Shown: positions 58,445 to 64,000 of the stretch, in pieces | How the letters are laid out: the number at the start of each line of letters is the position of its first letter | Position numbering within the stretch: the first letter of the stretch is position 1 | DNA from: Paraburkholderia domus | Lineage (GTDB): Bacteria > Pseudomonadota > Gammaproteobacteria > Burkholderiales > Burkholderiaceae | Direction: 5' to 3' | NCBI RefSeq assembly: GCF_905220705.1 | Contig: NZ_CAJNAT010000022.1 | Location: 62,001-126,000 of the forward strand | DNA length: 64,000 bases | Translations under genes and position numbers: made by a program | The notes under the pieces: model-generated | What the model was told of the DNA's origin: nothing | The model's input: only the letters and a program-made list of their open reading frames with translations | Database searches by the model: none

Positions 58445-59808
58445 GCCGGACTCCCTTCGGTCGCAAGCGCCTGCTTCATTGTTTCCACCCAGTAGCGGTG
58501 CTGGACCGTGTACAGGCCTTCGTCTTCGGTCTTCACGCCGCTCATCACCGGGCTCAGGCCGATCTTTTGCGCTGCCTCATCAGGACCTTCGATCCAGTGC
58601 GTCGCCCCGCGACACATGTCGTTCCACTCCAGCGCGCGGGCCGCGTAACCTTGCTGGCAAGCGCGGAATTCTTCGAGATCGTCTGGCGTTGCCATGCCGC
58701 TCACATTGAAGAAGTCTTCGTACTGGCGGATCCGCCGGGTACGCGCCTCGTCCGACTCGCCCTTGGGCGCAATGCAGTAGATCGTCACTTCGGTCTTGTT
58801 GACCGCAAGCGGACGCAGCACGCGGATCTGCGAGCCGAACTGGTCCATCAGATAGACGTTTGGATAAAGGCACAGATTGCGCGAGTTCTGGATCATCCAG
58901 TCCGCCGTTTCCGCGCCGCACCGTGCGGCGAATTCGTCGCGCCGGCTGAAGTTGGGACGATCTTCCGGATTCGCCCAGCGCGACCATAGCAACATGTGGC
59001 CGTGCTCGAACGCGTAGAAGCCGCCACCCTGGCGGCCCCAGTTGCCCGCGTCCATGGCGCGGATCTGATCTTCACGCGCGTTTTCCTGTTTGCGATGACT
59101 GGTCGTCGCCGCATAGTTCCAGTGAACGGCCGACACGTGATAGCCGTCTGCGCCGTTTTCCGCCGTCAGTTTCCAGTTGCCCTCGTACGTATAGGTCGAC
59201 GAGCCGCGCAGCACTTCGAGCCCATCCTCGGACTGGTCCACGATCATGTCGATGATGCGGGCAGCCTCGCCGAGGTATTCCTTGAGCGGCGGCACGTCGG
59301 CATTCAGGCTGCCGAACAGGAAGCCACGATAATTTTCGAAGCGCGCAACCTTCTTCAGGTCGTGCGAACCTTCCTTGTTGAAGCAATCCGGGTAACCGGC
59401 GCCTTCCGGATCCTTCACCTTTAACAGCTTGCCGCTATTGTTGAAGGTCCAGCCGTGGAATGGGCACGTGTAGGTTGCCTTGTTGCCGCGCTTATGGCGG
59501 CACAGCACCGCGCCACGATGGGTGCATGAATTGACGAGCGCATTGAGCTCGCCCTGCCGGTTGCGGGCGATGACAACCGGCTGGCGGCCAATGGTGGTGG
59601 TGTAGTAGTCGTTGTTGTTCGGGATCTGACTCTCATGCGCAAGATAGATCCAGTTGCCCTCGAAAATGTGCTGCATCTCGAGTTCGAACAGCGCCGGGTC
59701 AGTGAACGCGCTGCGGTGAAGGCGGTAGTCGCCGCGCTCGCTGTCTTCGACCAGGAAGTCGTCGATGCGGGTCAGTTGCGGTGTGCGGTCCGGGTAAATC
59801 GGAATCAT
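58441..59808 (-). CDS. benA: Benzoate 1,2-dioxygenase large (alpha) subunit
   Basis: The 455-residue catalytic subunit has a Rieske centre with Cys-x-His in 'SCTHRGAVLC' and Cys-x2-His in 'YTCPFHGWTFN' (about 95-125). The mononuclear iron site is in 'ENGADGYHVSAVHWNY' (about 220). With BenB it adds both atoms of oxygen to benzoate, giving the cis-dihydrodiol. ATG 59808 has AGGAGA eight bases upstream; a start at 59967 would add 53 unrelated residues across the promoter. It is the first gene of benABCD, divergent from a LysR gene with BenM-like sites between them. Confidence 0.95.
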   Translation of the reverse strand: MIPIYPDRTPQLTRIDDFLVEDSERGDYRLHRSAFTDPALFELEMQHIFEGNWIYLAHESQIPNNNDYYTTTIGRQPVVIARNRQGELNALVNSCTHRGAVLCRHKRGNKATYTCPFHGWTFNNSGKLLKVKDPEGAGYPDCFNKEGSHDLKKVARFENYRGFLFGSLNADVPPLKEYLGEAARIIDMIVDQSEDGLEVLRGSSTYTYEGNWKLTAENGADGYHVSAVHWNYAATTSHRKQENAREDQIRAMDAGNWGRQGGGFYAFEHGHMLLWSRWANPEDRPNFSRRDEFAARCGAETADWMIQNSRNLCLYPNVYLMDQFGSQIRVLRPLAVNKTEVTIYCIAPKGESDEARTRRIRQYEDFFNVSGMATPDDLEEFRACQQGYAARALEWNDMCRGATHWIEGPDEAAQKIGLSPVMSGVKTEDEGLYTVQHRYWVETMKQALATEGSPA

Positions 59809-59890
59809 GGGGTGTCTCCTGAATCGTTTGCGAGGGTGGATCGCGTGACGCCGCGTCCGCCGGCGCTGCAATCGACTACCTGAAGGAATA

Positions 59891-59905
59891 ATGCTCTGAA
59901 GGTAT
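59891..59905. promoter_or_regulatory. BenM/CatM-like operator candidate, site 1
   Basis: ATGC-N7-GTAT (59891-59905) is a near match to the ATAC-N7-GTAT consensus of BenM/CatM regulators. It lies 83 bases upstream of benA, where an activator site is expected. Confidence 0.55.
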
Positions 59906-59985
59906 AATTTTCTGTGGCATCGATCGCAAGCGAAGGATAATTGGCGGTGATTCGGGCCGTCCAACACCGTTTTAGTATTGGGTCA

Positions 59986-60000
59986 ATATCTAAAAGGTAT
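59986..60000. promoter_or_regulatory. BenM/CatM-like operator candidate, site 2
   Basis: ATAT-N7-GTAT (59986-60000) matches seven of eight fixed positions of ATAC-N7-GTAT. It lies just before the LysR start codon, so it could mediate autorepression. Confidence 0.55.
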
Positions 60001-60004
60001 AGAT

Positions 60005-60922
60005 ATGGAGCTGCGCCATTTGCGTTACTTCGTCGCCGTGGCGGAAGAGTGCAATTTCACGCGCGCCGCGAAGCGGCTGCATATCGCGCAGCCGCCCCTC
60101 AGCCGGCAGATTCAGCAACTCGAGGAAGCCCTTGGGGTCCAGCTATTCGAGCGCAATGCGCGGCCTTTGAAATTGACCGATACGGGACGCTTCTTTTATT
60201 CGCACGCGGTTCAACTGCTCGCGCAGACGGCAGAGCTCGAATCGATGACGAAGCGGGTCGGGAAAATAGAACGGAGCCTGTCGGTCGGTTTCGTCGGCTC
60301 AACGCTCTATGGGATGCTGCCGAAGCTCATTCGCCGCTTTCGCGATGAAAACAGCGCAGTTGAATTGAGCCTGCACGAGATGTCCACGATGGACCAGATC
60401 AAGGCGTTGAAGGAGGGGCGCATCGACGTCGGCTTCGGTCGAATCCGGCATGAAGATCCGAGTGTCCGGCGCGTGGTGTTGCGTGAGGAACGGATGATCG
60501 TGGCGCTGCCGCTCGGTCATCCTCTATCGTTGTCGAAGGCTGTGCTGTCGCTGCACGATCTCATCAACGAGACGCTGATCATCTTTCCCAAGGCGCCGCG
60601 CCCGAGCTACGCGGATCAGGTGCTTGCGGCTTTCCATGACCGTACACTGAAACCCCAGCGGATCTACGAAACGCGCGAACTCCAGATAGCGCTTGGGCTT
60701 GTGGCGGCCGGCGAGGGTATTTCGATTGTGCCGAGCAGCGTACATGGGCTGAAACGCGATGACGTCAGCTACCGGGAACTGGACGATCCCAACCTGGTTT
60801 CGCCCATCATCATGAGCGTGCGTATGCTCGACGAGTCGACGGATGTCCGGGGCATGCTGGAACTGATCTACGGACTGTACGAAGAAGAAGAAATGGCCTA
60901 TCTGCCGCCGCACGATGGGTGA
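60005..60922 (+). CDS. LysR family regulator of benzoate/catechol catabolism (BenM/CatM-like)
   Basis: The 305-residue LysR protein begins 'MELRHLRYFVAVAEECNFTR' with the helix-turn-helix 'AAKRLHIAQPPLSRQIQQLE', wording typical of the BenM/CatM/CatR subgroup. The effector-binding domain follows from about residue 90. ATG 60005 is chosen by homology; upstream in-frame 59978 would overlap the operator candidate. It is divergent from benA with 196 bases between starts. In known systems muconate and/or benzoate are effectors; here they are inferred. Confidence 0.92.
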   Translation: MELRHLRYFVAVAEECNFTRAAKRLHIAQPPLSRQIQQLEEALGVQLFERNARPLKLTDTGRFFYSHAVQLLAQTAELESMTKRVGKIERSLSVGFVGSTLYGMLPKLIRRFRDENSAVELSLHEMSTMDQIKALKEGRIDVGFGRIRHEDPSVRRVVLREERMIVALPLGHPLSLSKAVLSLHDLINETLIIFPKAPRPSYADQVLAAFHDRTLKPQRIYETRELQIALGLVAAGEGISIVPSSVHGLKRDDVSYRELDDPNLVSPIIMSVRMLDESTDVRGMLELIYGLYEEEEMAYLPPHDG

Positions 60923-60950
60923 GCGGGAGATAGGCCCGTTGCCGCAACCG

Positions 60951-60984
60951 CCCGCCGCAACTGCCTGAAGCAGGTTGCGGCGGG
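60951..60984. terminator. Bidirectional hairpin between LysR and YceI genes
   Basis: CCCGCCGCAAC and GTTGCGGCGGG form a perfect 11-bp stem around a short CTGC/GCAG inner stem. It lies between the convergent stops at 60922 and 60995. There is no strong T-tract, but stem strength and place suit a terminator for both genes. Confidence 0.7.
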
Positions 60985-60994
60985 GAGCAGGCTC

Positions 60995-61573
60995 TTACTG
61001 CTTGATGCCTTCAGCCTGAATATGCAGCGTGGTCAGCATATTGAAGCCATAGGTCTTGCCGAAGTCGACGCCGAAATCGTCGCGGTTGAACGTCGCGCTT
61101 GCTTCAGTGCCGCATACTTCGCGCTTGAGCATCGGGTTCATGATGCACTTGAACGAATCGATCTTCAGGTTGACCGGCTTGGTCACGCCATGCAGGGTCA
61201 GCGAGCCGATCACTTCCACCGGCTTGTCGCCGTCGAAGCGGATCTGCGTGCCCTTGTAGGTTGCGCTCGGGTACTTGGCGGCGTCGAAGAACTTGTCCGT
61301 GACCAGTTCCGCGTCGAGCTTGTCGTTACCGATATCCGCCGAGCTCATATCGATCGTCACGTCCACCGTGCCGGTCTTCGCCGCGCGATCGAGCACCACG
61401 GTGCCGCTGCTCTTCGTGAACTTGCCGCGCCAGGTCGACAGGCCACCGAAGTGGTCGGTTTCGAAGCTCGGGTAGGTGTGCTGCGGGTCGAGTTGATACG
61501 TCACGGCGGCCATTGCGTTAAACGACATGGCTGCGGTCAGCGCGCCGGCGGCGAGCAAAAGTTGCTTCTTCAA
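60995..61573 (-). CDS. YceI-family periplasmic lipid-binding protein 1
   Basis: The 192-residue protein has a signal peptide (residues 1-22, 'LLLAAGALTAAMSFNAMA') and an eight-stranded YceI lipocalin-like barrel: 'YQLDPQHTYPSFETDHFGGL', 'TVDVTIDMSSADIGNDKLDA', 'VIGSLTLHGVTKPVNLKID'. Two Cys in 'FKCIMNPMLKREVCGTEA' may form a disulfide. YceI proteins bind polyisoprenoids or amphiphiles in the periplasm. It lies 47 bases after a second YceI gene on the same strand, with cytochrome b561 further upstream, probably one operon. Confidence 0.94.
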   Translation of the reverse strand: MKKQLLLAAGALTAAMSFNAMAAVTYQLDPQHTYPSFETDHFGGLSTWRGKFTKSSGTVVLDRAAKTGTVDVTIDMSSADIGNDKLDAELVTDKFFDAAKYPSATYKGTQIRFDGDKPVEVIGSLTLHGVTKPVNLKIDSFKCIMNPMLKREVCGTEASATFNRDDFGVDFGKTYGFNMLTTLHIQAEGIKQ

Positions 61574-61620
61574 GTGATTCTCCAGATTTCAGAAAGTGAT
61601 GCGACGCTTCGTGTTGCCTG

Positions 61621-62184
61621 TTACTTCTTCGAAGCGACGATGTGAAATTTGATGACGACTTCGTCGGCGACAACCGAGGTGTCTTTCCATTCGCCGGTAC
61701 CGACATCGAACTGCGAACGTTTGATCGGCAATGCGCCGTCGAAAGTTTGGGTGCTGCCCTGGCTGGCGATGGTGACCGGCACCACGACAGTCTGCGATTT
61801 GCCTTTGATGGTGAGCTTGCCGGTGACTTTGTACTGATTGCCGCCGGCCGGCGCGATCGCGCTCGAGACGAAAGTCGCGGCCGGATAGGTGGCGCTATCG
61901 AACCATTCCTTGCCTTGGGCCTGCTTGTTGTAGTCGTCCGCGCCGAGGTCGTAGCTGCCGGTGTCGATCGACACGTTGGCGCTGCTGGCGGCCGGTTTGG
62001 CCGGATCGAAATTCAGCTGCGCCGAGAACTTCTTGAATTTGCCATCCACCGGCACGTTCATCTGCTTCGTCGTGGCAATGACGCTGCTTTTGCTCGTGTC
62101 GACATCGGCGTGCGCGAGGCCCGCGCCGAAGAAAGAGAAGGCGGCGACGCCGGCCAGAATGGAGTGATAAAAGTTTGATTTCAT
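61621..62184 (-). CDS. YceI-family periplasmic lipid-binding protein 2
   Basis: The 187-residue protein has a signal peptide (1-26, 'AGVAAFSFFGAGLAHA') and a divergent YceI barrel: 'NVSIDTGSYDLGADDYNKQA', 'WFDSATYPAATFVSSAIAPA' and 'VTGKLTIKGKSQTVVVPVTI'. It differs much from the first copy, so this is not a recent duplication. ATG 62184 is chosen since it starts the signal peptide; 62196 is an alternative. It lies between the cytochrome b561 gene (118 bases) and YceI 1. Confidence 0.92.
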   Translation of the reverse strand: MKSNFYHSILAGVAAFSFFGAGLAHADVDTSKSSVIATTKQMNVPVDGKFKKFSAQLNFDPAKPAASSANVSIDTGSYDLGADDYNKQAQGKEWFDSATYPAATFVSSAIAPAGGNQYKVTGKLTIKGKSQTVVVPVTIASQGSTQTFDGALPIKRSQFDVGTGEWKDTSVVADEVVIKFHIVASKK

Positions 62185-62302
62185 AGTGGTACGCATCCTA
62201 TCGAACCCACGCGCGCTGATTGCGCATCGTTGGGAATTAGATTGCCAACAGGCTGTAGCCAATCGCCTGTCGCTCGTCTGTTATTCGTCTGTTACTCGTC
62301 TG

Positions 62303-62857
62303 CTATTTGAGGAGCGGAATCATCCGCGCAAGTAATCCGTCGCGATCAACAAACTGATGCTTGAGCGCCGCGAGTACATGCATGGCAACGAGCGCCAGCA
62401 ACGTGTAATTGAGCAGTATGTGGACCGTGCGCAGGCTTGCCTTGAGCGCCTGGTCAGGGCCGATAATCGTGGGCAGCGGCACGATGCCGAGATACACCAC
62501 CTGAATGCCCGCGGCCGAACTATAGAAGTAACCGGACAACGGAATCGCCAGCATCAGAACGTAGAGCGCGCCATGGACGAGATGGGCCGCAGCCTTCTGC
62601 CACATGGGTGTAGCGCTATCGAGCGCCGGCGCGCGGTGGGTGGCGCGCCACAGCACGCGTGCCACGGCCAGCACGAAGACCGTCACGCCGATCCATTTGT
62701 GCCACGAGAAGTACTTCAGCTTGGTGGGCGTGAAGCCATGGATATCGGTCATGATCCAGCCGATATAGAAGCCGCAGATGATGAGCAGTGCAATGAGCCA
62801 GTGCAGGGCGACGGCAGGGCCGCTGTAGTGCTTGACGTCTGAAGAACTGGGTTTCAT
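62303..62857 (-). CDS. Cytochrome b561-family dihaem membrane protein
   Basis: The 184-residue protein has four membrane helices with haem-ligand candidates His in 'ALHWLIALLIICGFYIGW', 'FSWHKWIGVTVFVLAVARVL', 'AHLVHGALYVLMLAIPLSG' and 'LLALVAMHVLAALKH'. YodB/CybB-type b561 proteins exchange electrons with quinones. They often sit next to YceI genes, as here, suggesting joint work on a quinone or isoprenoid ligand. The start follows from the helix 1 leader 'MKPSSSDVKHYSGPAVALHW'; a longer GTG frame to 63034 is unlikely. Confidence 0.92.
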   Translation of the reverse strand: MKPSSSDVKHYSGPAVALHWLIALLIICGFYIGWIMTDIHGFTPTKLKYFSWHKWIGVTVFVLAVARVLWRATHRAPALDSATPMWQKAAAHLVHGALYVLMLAIPLSGYFYSSAAGIQVVYLGIVPLPTIIGPDQALKASLRTVHILLNYTLLALVAMHVLAALKHQFVDRDGLLARMIPLLK

Positions 62858-63080
62858 TGAATCATGCTCACGGGTTATGGGACTTGCTGCGTGCGGTGTA
62901 TCGGGTGTGAGTGCGGATGGTAGGGATGCCAATGAAAATTGAATAGACGGGGCGAAGGGAACAGATTGTTCTAGCCGTGACGCTAATGTGGCCGGAATGG
63001 GGCTGCGAGGGGGCCAGAATTGGCGAGCAGACACGGGATTGTGTTATTTTTCCGCTCCACCGCTACCAAAGGTTCGACCC

Positions 63081-63345
63081 ATGAATAGCACTGAGAAGGG
63101 CAGCGTCGCGCTTGGCGCGGATTTTTTGCGGCACGACACGGCGCCTGCCGCTGATCATGGCCGCGGAGATCGCGCATGAAAGGTCGCCGTTCCGGCAGGC
63201 GATTACCGCCAGTTTCGGGGTTGGGACCGTCATTCCTTCGGAGTCGGGCGATCCCGTGGCCTTTGTGAACCTGGTGGACACGCAGTTGTATCACGCGAAG
63301 GATAACGGGCGGGATTGCATTGCCGCCGTCAACCGCGTGGGCTAG
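63081..63345 (+). pseudogene. Decayed GGDEF (diguanylate cyclase) gene fragment
   Basis: The +1 frame from ATG 63081 reads 'GSVALGADFLRHDTA', a degenerate GGDEF-like segment, and stops at 63177-63179. A second frame (63112-63345) continues with 'SPFRQAITASFGVGTVIPS' and 'FVNLVDTQLYHAKDNGRDCI', the recognisable C-terminal part of a GGDEF domain (usual AD-ALYxAKxxGR). The join requires a frameshift near 63130-63150. The catalytic GG[DE]EF is damaged and most of the protein is missing, so no cyclic di-GMP synthesis is expected. It lies between the b561 and ArsB-like genes. Confidence 0.7.
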
Positions 63346-63472
63346 CGAGGCAGGGAACGCGCTATTGTGCGGCACACAAATTGCGTCCCGGCCCCCTGCG
63401 GCGTGCCGATCAGAGTTTATGCAGCGCTCCTATACCGTGCTCGCGCACGATCAGAATCCAGGAACCTACTTT

Positions 63473-64000
63473 GTGAATTCCGTCTTCCTCTCCTGGGGTA
63501 TCGCCATCGCCGCCACGGCCGGCGTCATCACCCGGCCGTTCAAATGGCCCGAGGCCGTATGGGCCGTTGCAGGCGCGTTATTACTCGTGTCGTTGAACCT
63601 GCTTCCCGTCGATCTGGCAATCGAGGCAGTCGGCAAGGGCACGGACGTCTACCTCTTCCTGTTCGGCATGATGGTGTTGTCGGAAGTTGGGCGCCGTGAA
63701 GGCCTGTTCGACTGGGTCGCCGTATTCGCGGTCAATCACGCCAAAGGCTCGCCGAGAAAGCTCTTTCTATTGGTCTATCTGGTCGGCGTGGTCATCACCG
63801 CCTTCCTTTCCAATGACGCCACCGCGGTCGTCCTCACGCCGGCCGTATTTGCCGCGGCCAAAAAAGCGAAGACGCATCCGCTGCCCTTGCTGTTCGTCTG
63901 TGCGTTCATCGCGAATGCCGCGAGCTTCGTGCTGCCGATCTCGAATCCGGCCAACATCGTGCTGTATGGCAATCACACTCCCGCGCTTGGCGCCTGGTTG
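63473..64000 (+). CDS. ArsB/NhaD-type anion permease, partial (cut by window end)
   Basis: The frame is open to the window edge and gives at least 176 residues of an arsenite/anion permease of the ion-transporter superfamily. Visible are 'GTDVYLFLFGMMVLSEVGRR', 'FLSNDATAVVLTPAVFAAAK' and 'NAASFVLPISNPANIVLYGN', all strong family signatures. GTG 63473 has AGGA upstream and gives the family N-terminus; an ATG at 63419 would add 18 residues. The protein likely exports arsenite or exchanges another small anion. The C-terminal half is outside the window. Confidence 0.9.
   Translation, partial: MNSVFLSWGIAIAATAGVITRPFKWPEAVWAVAGALLLVSLNLLPVDLAIEAVGKGTDVYLFLFGMMVLSEVGRREGLFDWVAVFAVNHAKGSPRKLFLLVYLVGVVITAFLSNDATAVVLTPAVFAAAKKAKTHPLPLLFVCAFIANAASFVLPISNPANIVLYGNHTPALGAWL

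Noticed and set aside
56921..58495. 524-residue plus-strand frame spanning benC and benB
   Set aside because: It runs antisense over two well-supported genes and has no recognisable domain.
1..64000. Search for CRISPR arrays, prophage, insertion sequences, toxin-antitoxin or known anti-phage systems
   Set aside because: No regular spaced repeats, transposase, integrase, reverse transcriptase or defence-type nuclease/ATPase gene sets were recognised; the two large ATPases are LuxR-type regulators with C-terminal helix-turn-helix domains and not defence STAND proteins.

Overview
The window is high-GC, gene-dense DNA from a Gram-negative bacterium, most likely a Burkholderiales member close to Paraburkholderia/Burkholderia. 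This is inferred from protein style (benABCD with a LysR activator, a Burkholderia-type porin, DUF2889, MalT-like LuxR regulators, many LysR/MFS/SDR genes), not from a marker gene. No rRNA, tRNA, CRISPR array, prophage or insertion sequence was seen. The window looks like a catabolic accessory region of a chromosome or megaplasmid.

Layout. 1-4.6 kb: SulP anion transporter, a small membrane protein, a LysE exporter, a LysR regulator and a VOC protein. 4.7-9.8 kb: a divergent hydroxy-acid-type catabolic unit. The minus arm carries an SDR, an ACS-type MFS permease, a VOC protein and a citrate synthase-like protein with an N-terminal DNA-binding domain. The plus arm is a D-2-hydroxyacid dehydrogenase, and the two promoters each carry one copy of a near-identical palindrome. 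10.2-18.4 kb: an RND efflux system (permease, adaptor, outer-membrane factor) followed by an OmpR-type two-component system, converging on dinB.

20.0-45.2 kb is the most striking part: two convergent acyl-CoA catabolic operons bounded by two paralogous MalT-like (LAL) LuxR regulators. The gene order is a mirror image. The left arm runs regulator, acyl-CoA dehydrogenase, thiolase, SDR and further genes, ending in etfBA. The right arm, read from the other side, runs regulator, feruloyl-CoA-synthetase-like ligase, acyl-CoA dehydrogenase, thiolase, two MaoC proteins, SDR. The enzyme set (alpha-methylacyl-CoA racemase, SCP2-type thiolases, an MFE2-like SDR, a two-gene acyl-CoA dehydrogenase, paired MaoC proteins, a private ETF) resembles the machinery for beta-oxidation of alpha-methyl-branched chains such as isoprenoid or steroid side chains. 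The substrate cannot be read from the sequence.

45.3-53.6 kb: a DUF2889 protein, a porin and a BON-domain protein, then a minus-strand unit of MFS permease, GMC oxidoreductase, TauD/TfdA dioxygenase and aldehyde dehydrogenase that looks like uptake and stepwise oxidation of one compound. 54.3-56.0 kb: ETF-ubiquinone oxidoreductase, which could pass electrons from the acyl-CoA dehydrogenases through ETF to the quinone pool. 56.1-60.9 kb: benABCD with a divergent LysR regulator and two BenM-like operator candidates. 61-64 kb: two YceI proteins with a cytochrome b561, a decayed GGDEF gene, and the start of an ArsB/NhaD-type permease cut by the window edge.
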